Assembly: GCA_964502465.1 (NCBI GenBank)
Contig: CAZCWX010000727.1
Coordinates: forward strand, 1 to 8,192
Source: CAZCWX01 sp964502465
GTDB taxonomy: Bacteria; Desulfobacterota; Binatia; Bin18
Direction of reading: 5' to 3'
DNA length: 8,192 nt
In this document: piece by piece, positions 1 to 6,362 of the stretch
Layout: every line of letters begins with the position of its first letter
Numbering within the stretch: the first letter of the stretch is position 1
Position numbers and translations under genes: made by a program
Notes under the pieces: generated by a model
Databases searched by the model: none
Told to the model about the DNA's origin: nothing
What the model saw: the letters and a program-made list of their open reading frames with translations, nothing else

Positions 1-3000
1 CAGCCCAACGTCACCAAGGCAGTTGTGGCAAAGCCGAATTCTTCAGCTCCCAGAAGGGCAGCAACGACGACATCGCGCCCTGTTTTCAACTGTCCGTCCG
101 TCTCGACCGCAATACGGCTGCGCAGGTTGTTGAGGACGAGCGTCTGGTGTGTTTCTGCTAAGCCCAGTTCCCATGGCAGACCGGCGTGTTTAATGCTCGT
201 CTGTGGTGAGGCACCTGTGCCACCGTCGTGGCCGCTAATCAGGACCACGTCGGCATGTCCCTTGGCTACACCAGCGGCGATGGTTCCAACCCCCACTTCA
301 GACACCAACTTGACGCTCACCCGAGCATTGTGGTTGGCGTTTTTCAGATCATGGATGAGTTGAGCGAGATCCTCGATAGAGTAAATGTCGTGATGAGGCG
401 GTGGCGAGATCAGGCCAACCCCAGGTGTCGAATACCGGACCTTCGCGATCCAGGGGTACACCTTCCGCCCTGGCAACTCGCCTCCCTCCCCAGGCTTAGC
501 GCCTTGGGCCATCTTAATCTGTAACTCCTTCGCCTGGGTCAAATAGTAACTCGTCACCCCGAAGCGTCCTGAGGCCACTTGCTTGATCGCACTATTGCGT
601 GAGTCTCCGTTCGCATCAGGGAGGTAGCGGGCTGGGTCTTCTCCGCCTTCACCAGTGTTGCTCTTGCCACCGATGCGATTCATGGCAATCGCTAGCGCCT
701 CGTGGGCTTCTTTACTGATCGAACCGTACGACATCGCGCCCGTCTTGAAGCGTGTGACAATGCTTTCAACAGGCTCGACTTCCTCCAGAGGAATCGGGTT
801 GTCCGCATATTTGAGTTCGAGCAAGCCGCGCAAGGTTGCCATCCGTTCGGACTGATCATCAATGAGTTTCGTGTACTCTTTAAACGTGGTGTAGTCGTTG
901 TTGCGACAGGACTTCTGGAGCAGGTGAACGGTTCTCGGATTAAACAGGTGAAGTTCTCCACCGGTTCGATACTGATACTGACCATGGACTTCGAGCGTAT
1001 GGCCGTTGAGCGGGAACGTTGGGAACGCCTGCGCATGCTGCTGCTGCGCTTCTCGCGCGATCTCTGCTAGCCCGATGCCGCCCACCCGAGACGGTGTCCA
1101 GGTAAAATACTGGTCAATGAATTCCTGTCCGAGCCCCACCGCCTCAAAGATTTGTGCTCCACAGTACGACTTAATAGTGGAGATCCCCATCTTCGCCATC
1201 ACTTTCACTACGCCTTTGACCACGGCTTTGATGTAGCCTTTGACCGCATCATGGTACGTCATGCCCTTGAGTAGGCCTTCCCCGATCATGTCGTTCAGCG
1301 CCTCATAGGCCAGATACGGATTGATGGCCTGGACGCCATATCCGATTAACAAACAGAAGTGGTGCACCTCTCGTGGTTCCCCGGACTCCAGCACTAACCC
1401 TACGCGAGTGCGAGTACCAGAACGAATCAGATGGTGATGCAACCCTGCAGAGGCCAACAGGGCAGGGATCGGTGCATGATATTGATCCACGCCTTTGTCA
1501 GAGAGGATCAAGATTGTGGCGTCTTCCTTGATCGCCTGATCCGCAGCCTGAAACAATTCGTCTAACGCTCGTTCAAGACCAGTTCTCCCCTCGGCGGGGT
1601 TGAACAGTATCGGTAGTGTTACTGCCTTGAGTCCCGGCAGGGCGATCCGGCGCAGTTTCTCTAGCTCTGAGTTTTTGAGGATCGGGATCGAAATGCGAAT
1701 CTGCCGGCAACTGCCCGGTTGCGGTTTGATTAAATTCTGTTCTGGACCAAGCGTCAGGGTTGTAGCGGTGATTAACTCTTCCCGGATAGGGTCGATAGGC
1801 GGATTAGTGACCTGGGCAAAAAGTTGCTTGAAATAGTTATAGAGCAACTGTGGTTTGTCAGACAGCACTGCCAACGGTGTGTCCGTGCCCATTGAGCCGA
1901 CCGGCTGAATCCCATTCACGGCCATCGGTCCAAGGTTGACACGCAGATCTTCAAAGCTGTACCCAAATGCCTGTAAGCGTTGCAGGATTGCTAGATGATT
2001 GTAGGCAGGTTGCTCCTCAGGGATACTGGGCAAATCGTCGAAACGCACCAGATGTTCATCCACCCACTGTCGATAAGGGTGCGCGGTGACAATCTGCTGC
2101 TTGATCTCTTCATCACTAATGATGCGCCCTTCCTCGGTGTCAACCAGGAACATGCGTCCAGGTTGCAAGCGACGTTTTTCCAGTACTCGTTCCGGTGGAA
2201 TATCGAGCACCCCGACTTCTGAAGCCATGATCACCAGGTCATCCTTGGTGACATAATAGCGGGAAGGACGGAGGCCATTGCGATCAAGCACAGCCCCGAC
2301 GCGTATGCCGTCAGTAAAAGCGATTGACGCGGGACCATCCCACGGCTCCATCAAGCTGTCGTGGTACTCGTAGAATGCTCGTTTTTCATCACTCATACTC
2401 TCGTGATTTTCCCAAGGCTCCGGGATCATCATCATGACGGCGTGAGGGAGGGAGCGGCCGCTCAGCACCAGAAATTCAAGGCAATTGTCAAATTTCGCCG
2501 AATCACTGCCATCTGCCAGAATGATGGGGAATATCTTTGGCAGGTCGTCACCAAACAGCTGGGACGCAAACATCGATTGCCGTGCGTGCATCCAGTTTTC
2601 ATTGCCACGGAGCGTGTTGATTTCGCCGTTGTGAATCAGGTAGCGATAGGGATGCGAGCGCTCCCAGCTTGGAAAGGTGTTGGTGCTGAAGCGGGAATGC
2701 ACCACCACAAGGGCGGTTTCTACCGATGGGTCAGCCAAGTCGGGGTAATAGGTGCTGACCTGCCGTGGGGTGAGCATGCCTTTATAGATGATGGTTTTGT
2801 ATGACAAGCTCGCAATGTAAAAGTACTGCCCGCCTGGCATACCGCCATACCGCATGGCGTTTGTGGCTTGACGACGAATAACATAGAGCTTGCGCTCGAA
2901 GGCCAGATCATCTGTGATATCAGCACTCCGACCGATGAACACTTGCTGGATGGCCGGCTCGCACGATTTAGCCGTTTCTCCCAGATAGAAGTTGTCGGTG

Positions 3001-3395
3001 GGGACACTGCGCCAGCCAAGCACACGCTGGCCTTCGCGTGTGACTACCTCCTCAAACATCCGTTGGAAGCGATGGCGCTGCTCTCGCTCTGGCGGCAGAA
3101 AGAGCATCCCGACCCCGTACTGCCCTGGTTTGGGCAACTGGAACCCGAGCCCGTCACAAACGTTTTGGAAAAAGTCATGCGGGGTTTGCATCAGGATCCC
3201 AGCGCCATCGCCCGTATTGTCTTCGCAGCCGCAGGCCCCACGGTGGTCAAGATTCTCCAGCACCGCCAGTGCCTGCTCGACAATTTCGTGCGATTTATCG
3301 CCCTTGATGTTGACTACAAAGCCAACACCACAGGCATCGTGTTCAAAACGCGGATCATACAGGCCTTGTTGAGGAGGAAAACCGAGTTGTGTCAT
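1..3395 (-). CDS. gltB: Glutamate synthase large (alpha) subunit, 3' end cut off by the window
   Basis: Cytoplasmic enzyme that takes the amide nitrogen of glutamine and transfers it to 2-oxoglutarate, giving two glutamates. About 1131 codons are present of the ~1500 usual for bacterial GltB. The class II glutaminase domain starts with HDACGVGF; Cys22 is the expected N-terminal nucleophile, so a 21-residue propeptide should be removed. Glutaminase motifs follow at about residues 225-260 (HSRFSTNTFPSW, HNGEINT). A central domain comes next, then the FMN-binding synthase domain from about residue 880 (KTGAMSYGSISKEAH, GAKPGEGGELPG near 968, GHDGGTGASP near 1055). The frame is open to base 1, ending ALVTLG, directly before the position of the first 3Fe-4S cysteine in the family. 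ATG at 3395 is preferred over the in-frame ATG at 3401 because AGAAGGG lies 7 nt before it. It lies downstream of, and co-directional with, the Lrp-type gene. Whether gltD follows cannot be seen. Confidence 0.96.
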   Translation of the reverse strand, partial: MTQLGFPPQQGLYDPRFEHDACGVGFVVNIKGDKSHEIVEQALAVLENLDHRGACGCEDNTGDGAGILMQTPHDFFQNVCDGLGFQLPKPGQYGVGMLFLPPEREQRHRFQRMFEEVVTREGQRVLGWRSVPTDNFYLGETAKSCEPAIQQVFIGRSADITDDLAFERKLYVIRRQATNAMRYGGMPGGQYFYIASLSYKTIIYKGMLTPRQVSTYYPDLADPSVETALVVVHSRFSTNTFPSWERSHPYRYLIHNGEINTLRGNENWMHARQSMFASQLFGDDLPKIFPIILADGSDSAKFDNCLEFLVLSGRSLPHAVMMMIPEPWENHESMSDEKRAFYEYHDSLMEPWDGPASIAFTDGIRVGAVLDRNGLRPSRYYVTKDDLVIMASEVGVLDIPPERVLEKRRLQPGRMFLVDTEEGRIISDEEIKQQIVTAHPYRQWVDEHLVRFDDLPSIPEEQPAYNHLAILQRLQAFGYSFEDLRVNLGPMAVNGIQPVGSMGTDTPLAVLSDKPQLLYNYFKQLFAQVTNPPIDPIREELITATTLTLGPEQNLIKPQPGSCRQIRISIPILKNSELEKLRRIALPGLKAVTLPILFNPAEGRTGLERALDELFQAADQAIKEDATILILSDKGVDQYHAPIPALLASAGLHHHLIRSGTRTRVGLVLESGEPREVHHFCLLIGYGVQAINPYLAYEALNDMIGEGLLKGMTYHDAVKGYIKAVVKGVVKVMAKMGISTIKSYCGAQIFEAVGLGQEFIDQYFTWTPSRVGGIGLAEIAREAQQQHAQAFPTFPLNGHTLEVHGQYQYRTGGELHLFNPRTVHLLQKSCRNNDYTTFKEYTKLIDDQSERMATLRGLLELKYADNPIPLEEVEPVESIVTRFKTGAMSYGSISKEAHEALAIAMNRIGGKSNTGEGGEDPARYLPDANGDSRNSAIKQVASGRFGVTSYYLTQAKELQIKMAQGAKPGEGGELPGRKVYPWIAKVRYSTPGVGLISPPPHHDIYSIEDLAQLIHDLKNANHNARVSVKLVSEVGVGTIAAGVAKGHADVVLISGHDGGTGASPQTSIKHAGLPWELGLAETHQTLVLNNLRSRIAVETDGQLKTGRDVVVAALLGAEEFGFATTALVTLG

Positions 3396-3402
3396 ACGCA
3401 TA

Positions 3403-3410
3403 CCCTTCTT
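3403..3410 (-). promoter_or_regulatory. Ribosome binding site deciding the gltB start
   Basis: On the minus strand AAGAAGGG lies 7 nt before ATG 3395 but only 1 nt before the in-frame ATG at 3401. This favours the downstream start and a protein beginning MTQLGFPPQQ. Confidence 0.7.
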
Positions 3411-3481
3411 GTCATTTTGTCATGATACTGTGCACGCGTCGCGACAAGTGACAGCGTGTTTCAGATTATGTATCGCCCTGT

Positions 3482-4033
3482 TTACCCTCCTCGCCGTAAC
3501 TTGAGCGGTACGACTGGCCCGCTATTGCTCTTCTGTCGGGTGTCAGCCGGAGCAGCCTCAGGCTGCAGTGAGATCCAGAGCCCTTCCGTGTAGGTAGAGA
3601 GGACCACCGAGGTCTCGGTGTGGGCAACCCCATCGATCGAGCGGATCTTGCGGATCAGCTTTTCTAGCGCAGCGGTGTTATCTACTTTAACCTTGAGCAA
3701 CAAGGTGTGTTCTCCCGTGACGTGATGGCATTCCTGTACGTCTTCGATGCGATCAATCTCCTTTTCAAACTGACTGATCGACTTGGGGTGATTAATCGAC
3801 ACGCCAATAAACGCCGTGATGTCTTTGCCGAGCTTAGGGGCGTCCAGAATAGCGGTATAACCACGAATCACCCCGCTCTCTTCCAGCTTCTTGATGCGCT
3901 CCACTACCGACGGTGCAGACAGTCCTACTCGTTCACCGATTTTGACCAGCGGCAGCTTACAGTTCTCCTGCAGCAACGCGAGAATGTGTAGGTCAAGAGC
4001 ATCGAGTTCGGTCTCGTGTTGGCCTAATTTCAT
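3482..4033 (-). CDS. Lrp/AsnC-family transcriptional regulator
   Basis: 183-residue DNA-binding regulator of the feast/famine family, which senses amino acids and binds DNA as dimers or higher oligomers. The N-terminal winged helix-turn-helix spans about residues 9-60 (LDALDLHILALLQEN, then LVKIGERVGLSAPSVVERIKKLEESGVIRGY). The ligand-binding RAM domain spans about 70-150 and includes the family's turn as HHVTGEHTLLLKV (103-115). A hydrophilic 33-residue tail (151-183) makes it longer than the usual 150-165 residues. The ATG at 4033 has only a weak ribosome site (a GGA about 10 nt upstream). It is divergent from ilvB and lies upstream of gltB on the same strand with an 86-bp gap, so co-transcription with gltB is possible. 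E. coli Lrp regulates both gltBD and ilvIH, so local control of both neighbours is a reasonable inference. I assign no specific symbol because the family has many paralogues. Confidence 0.93.
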   Translation of the reverse strand: MKLGQHETELDALDLHILALLQENCKLPLVKIGERVGLSAPSVVERIKKLEESGVIRGYTAILDAPKLGKDITAFIGVSINHPKSISQFEKEIDRIEDVQECHHVTGEHTLLLKVKVDNTAALEKLIRKIRSIDGVAHTETSVVLSTYTEGLWISLQPEAAPADTRQKSNSGPVVPLKLRRGG

Positions 4034-4058
4034 GAGGATAATTCCACTTGGGGGCTAA

Positions 4059-4088
4059 TAAATAGCGAATCAGAAGGGTCTTTGTCAA
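4059..4088 (-). promoter_or_regulatory. Candidate sigma70 promoter of the Lrp-type gene
   Basis: On the minus strand a perfect TTGACA (-35, bases 4088-4083) is followed after 18 bp by TATTTA (-10, bases 4064-4059). Transcription would start near 4052, leaving a leader of about 18 nt before ATG 4033. The -35 box is strong and the -10 box weak. Confidence 0.5.
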
Positions 4089-4157
4089 GATAAAATTCAG
4101 AAAAATTTCACTTCCCCCATTCTTGCAGGATGACGCATATCAGTCTCTCCTCTCTTC

Positions 4158-4186
4158 TTGCGCTCTCTCAGAGCAGCCGATATGAT
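4158..4186 (+). promoter_or_regulatory. Candidate sigma70 promoter of ilvB
   Basis: TTGCGC (4158-4163) and TATGAT (4181-4186) are separated by exactly 17 bp. The -10 box matches the consensus at five of six positions and the -35 at three. Transcription would start near 4193, about 28 nt before ATG 4221. That would leave the upstream in-frame start at 4158 outside the message. Confidence 0.5.
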
Positions 4187-4208
4187 CCCTTCCCCTATAA
4201 AAGATAAC

Positions 4209-4213
4209 GAGGG
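4209..4213 (+). promoter_or_regulatory. Ribosome binding site deciding the ilvB start
   Basis: GAGGG ends 7 nt before ATG 4221. The in-frame start at 4158 has no comparable site, so translation most likely begins at 4221. Confidence 0.7.
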
Positions 4214-4220
4214 CTACTCT

Positions 4221-5927
4221 ATGAAGAAAATGACCGGTGCGCAGATTGCGATCGAGAGCCTGCTGGCCGAGGGCGTCGATACCATCTTTGGCTATCCGGG
4301 CGGAGCCATTCTGCCGACCTATGACGCGCTCATGCTGACACCGGCGCTGCGCCACATTTTGGTGCGACATGAGCAAGGGGCCGCCCACATGGCAGAAGGC
4401 TATGCGCGCGTGTCAGGCCGGCCTGGAGTCGTACTGGTTACGTCTGGTCCTGGTGCCACGAATACGGTGACTGGTATTGCTGATGCCTATATGGATTCCA
4501 CGCCGCTCGTGGTGATCACCGGTCAGGTCCCCACCAGCATGATCGGCAACGATGCTTTTCAAGAGGCCGATGTGATCGGTATCACTCGTCCATGTACGAA
4601 ACATAACTATCTGGTGCGTAATGTCCACGATCTCGCCCGCGTGATCAAAGAAGCGTTCTATATTGCTGGATCGGGAAGACCTGGCCCGGTGCTGGTTGAT
4701 TTACCGAAAGATGTGCAAACGGCGCAGGCAGCGTTTAAGTATCCTGAGAAGGTTGAGATTCGGGGCTACAAGCCGACGTTGCAAGGCAACCCGCGCCAAA
4801 TAGAGAAGGCGCTCGAAGCCATTGAAGGAGCTGAGCGACCACTTTTTTATGTAGGTGGTGGCGTCCAATGGTCCGACGCTGCCGCGCCTCTCACGCAGTT
4901 AGTGCGCGGCCTCAAGATTCCTATCACGACGACGGTCATGGCTCTCGGTGTGTATCCGAGCAGCGACCCTCTCTGTCTCGGTATGCTGGGCATGCATGGA
5001 GGCTATTGGACCAACATGGCTGTCCACCATTGTGACGTGCTGATTGCGGTTGGGGCGCGCTTTGACGATCGTGTGACCGGGCGGGTGAGCGACTTTGCGC
5101 CCAATGCCAAGACCATCATTCACGTTGACATCGATCCTTCATCGATCAGCAAGAACATTAAAGTGCATATTCCGATCGTGGGTGACATTAAAGAAGTCCT
5201 GCTCGAGATGCTCAAAAAGGTCAAGAGTCAGGAAAGTCTCGCCCCGCGCCAGACAGCGTGGGCTGAGTGGCACAAGCAGATCATGCAGTGGAAAATTGAG
5301 AAGCCGCTCCCTTACGAAAAAAACGGCGCTGATGGGGCAGTGAAGCCACGCGAAGTGCTGGAAGAGATTTACCACCAGACTAAAGGCGAGGCGATTATCG
5401 CAACTGACGTGGGCCAACACCAGATGTGGACTGCACAGATGATGCCATTTGATCGACCGCGTTCCTGGTTAACGTCTGGGGGACTCGGGACGATGGGGTA
5501 TGGCTTGCCGGCTGGAATTGGGGCCTACTTTGCCGCGCCAGACCGGCCGATCGTCGTGATCAGTGGGGACGGCAGTATTCAGATGAATATTCAGGAGTTG
5601 GCGACTGCCGTACAGTACAAAGTACCGGTAAAGGTCATCATCTTGAATAACTACTATCTGGGCATGGTCCGGCAGTGGCAAGAAAAATTTTATGATGGCC
5701 GTTATTCGCACTCCTACATGGATGCCATGCCCAACTTTGTCAAACTGGCCGAGGCCTACGGGGCGAGAGGTTTTCGCATAGAAAAATCCAAAGACCTGGT
5801 TGCGACCCTGCAGGAAGCTTTTGCGGTTCCCGGGCCTGTGCTCGTTGATGTCGTGATCCCGCAAAGCGAAGGGGTGTTCCCCATGGTCCCAGCCGGGAGT
5901 GCCATGCATGAAATGCTTTTTGCTTAG
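4221..5927 (+). CDS. ilvB: Acetolactate synthase, catalytic (large) subunit
   Basis: 568-residue cytoplasmic ThDP-, Mg- and FAD-dependent enzyme. It joins two pyruvates to acetolactate, or pyruvate and 2-oxobutyrate to acetohydroxybutyrate: the first common step to valine, leucine and isoleucine. The N-terminal pyrimidine-binding domain has GYPGGAILP and the catalytic Glu51 in VRHEQGAAHMAEGYAR. The FAD-associated central domain has the family signature GARFDDRVTG (278-287). The C-terminal domain has the ThDP/Mg motif from GDG (449-451) to NN (476-477), followed by LGMVRQW with Trp486. Length and motifs are normal for AHAS, which separates it from glyoxylate carboligase or pyruvate oxidase. 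The start at 4221 is set by its ribosome site; an upstream in-frame start at 4158 would add 21 unlikely residues. No small subunit gene (ilvN/ilvH) follows; a cold-shock-like gene does. Confidence 0.96.
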   Translation: MKKMTGAQIAIESLLAEGVDTIFGYPGGAILPTYDALMLTPALRHILVRHEQGAAHMAEGYARVSGRPGVVLVTSGPGATNTVTGIADAYMDSTPLVVITGQVPTSMIGNDAFQEADVIGITRPCTKHNYLVRNVHDLARVIKEAFYIAGSGRPGPVLVDLPKDVQTAQAAFKYPEKVEIRGYKPTLQGNPRQIEKALEAIEGAERPLFYVGGGVQWSDAAAPLTQLVRGLKIPITTTVMALGVYPSSDPLCLGMLGMHGGYWTNMAVHHCDVLIAVGARFDDRVTGRVSDFAPNAKTIIHVDIDPSSISKNIKVHIPIVGDIKEVLLEMLKKVKSQESLAPRQTAWAEWHKQIMQWKIEKPLPYEKNGADGAVKPREVLEEIYHQTKGEAIIATDVGQHQMWTAQMMPFDRPRSWLTSGGLGTMGYGLPAGIGAYFAAPDRPIVVISGDGSIQMNIQELATAVQYKVPVKVIILNNYYLGMVRQWQEKFYDGRYSHSYMDAMPNFVKLAEAYGARGFRIEKSKDLVATLQEAFAVPGPVLVDVVIPQSEGVFPMVPAGSAMHEMLFA

Positions 5928-5935
5928 GAATGTGA

Positions 5936-6214
5936 GTGGAAGAAGACGACGACTGCACAGAGGGCGGATACAAACCAGAGGATAAATTCTACCACGGCGT
6001 TGTCGGGAAAATCTTCTGGAGTAACGGCAGCGGCGTGATTCGGAGCGCCTCTGGAAAAGATATTCCTTTTGTCTTTCCCTATGTCACGCTCATCGGTGTC
6101 CCACGCCAAGATATCCACTTTCTCCGTGAAGGTATGCGCGTTGGGTTCGATGTCGGCTGGACATCAAAGGGCCTACGAGCAACCGTCATAAAAATTTACG
6201 ACCTGCAGGAGTAA
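5936..6214 (+). CDS. Small cold-shock-domain-like protein, translationally coupled to ilvB
   Basis: 92-residue soluble protein with an acidic start (EEDDD). Residues 20-87 follow the cold-shock domain pattern: HGVVGKIFWSNGSGVIR corresponds to the first strands and RNP1, GKDIPFVFPYV to the RNP2 region, and LREGMRVGFDVGWTSKGLRATVI to the last strands (compare L-EGQ-V-FDV---KG--A--V of CspA-type proteins). The RNP1 phenylalanines of typical cold-shock proteins (KGFGFI) are replaced (NGSGVI), so nucleic-acid binding may be weaker or altered. The GTG start is effectively forced: an in-frame TGA lies directly before it (5933-5935) and the next Met is residue 67. AGGA overlapping the ilvB stop (5926-5929) sits 6 nt upstream. 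The gap to ilvB is only 8 bp, so the two are probably one operon. Its role is unknown; it is not an ilvN-type ACT-domain protein. Confidence 0.75.
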   Translation: MEEDDDCTEGGYKPEDKFYHGVVGKIFWSNGSGVIRSASGKDIPFVFPYVTLIGVPRQDIHFLREGMRVGFDVGWTSKGLRATVIKIYDLQE

Positions 6215-6286
6215 GGCGGAAGGCGGAAAACGTAAGGAGTAGCTTAGGCCATTTTTCGTCTGACGCCTTACGCATTACGTATTTAC
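6211..6286. repeat. Opposed arrays of a degenerate 7-bp unit (GTAAGGC-like)
   Basis: Plus-strand units in register: GTAAGGC (6211-6217), GGAAGGC (6218-6224), GGAAAAC (6225-6231), GTAAGGA (6232-6238). On the minus strand the facing units are GTAAATAC (6286-6279, 8 bp), GTAATGC (6278-6272), GTAAGGC (6271-6265) and GTCAGAC (6264-6258). The two halves are inverted about a spacer of ~19 bp, giving an 8-bp perfect pair (6211-6218 with 6264-6271) and an alternative 7-bp pair (6231-6237 with 6266-6272). The first unit overlaps the stop codon of the cold-shock-like gene. It may be a REP-like intergenic element; there is no run of T immediately after the stem, so a simple terminator is less likely. Confidence 0.7.
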
Positions 6287-6314
6287 GTGTGAGTTCACTC
6301 CAAATGGGGTGTTA

Positions 6315-6332
6315 GTCGCGTTCTAGTGCGAC
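6315..6332. other. Small hairpin just after the recombinase gene
   Basis: GTCGC (6315-6319) and GCGAC (6328-6332) form a perfect 5-bp stem with an 8-nt loop, 31 nt beyond the recombinase stop. No T-run follows on either strand, so it is at best a weak transcription end or a chance structure. Confidence 0.3.
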
Positions 6333-6362
6333 GAGCCACACCTGTCGGATGGGCATCTCCCC

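Larger units (their letters stand above)
4034..4220. promoter_or_regulatory. Divergent control region between the Lrp-type gene and ilvB
   Basis: The 187 bp carry no gene. The region is AT-rich near the regulator and pyrimidine-rich near ilvB. It holds a minus-strand promoter (4059-4088), a plus-strand promoter (4158-4186) and AT-rich partly palindromic DNA between them (AAATT at 4093-4097 facing AATTT at 4104-4108). The 15 bp at 4086-4100, read on the minus strand, agree at 11 of 15 positions with the E. coli Lrp consensus YAGHAWATTWTDCTR as I remember it, and overlap the -35 box of the regulator. This would suit autoregulation, but the binding site is an inference. Confidence 0.5.

Noticed and set aside
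2868..3425. Plus-strand open frame of 185 codons
   Set aside because: It is entirely antisense to the well-supported glutaminase domain of gltB and has no recognisable motif.
3396..3481. Hairpin or terminator between the Lrp-type gene and gltB (CACGC...GCGTG)
   Set aside because: The stem is only 5 bp with a long loop and no T-run. The promoter-like boxes here (such as TATCAT with TTGTCG) are spaced only 14 bp apart, so I assign neither a terminator nor a separate gltB promoter.
4158..4220. Upstream in-frame start that would lengthen IlvB by 21 residues
   Set aside because: It overlaps a good -35/-10 pair, has no ribosome site, and the extra residues are not part of the family. ATG 4221 has GAGGG at the right spacing.
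6311..6317. GTTAGTC as a possible attC core (GTTRRRY)
   Set aside because: It has one mismatch to the consensus, and no partner RYYYAAC lies at a suitable distance. It is on the 3' side of the recombinase, not where cassettes are expected.
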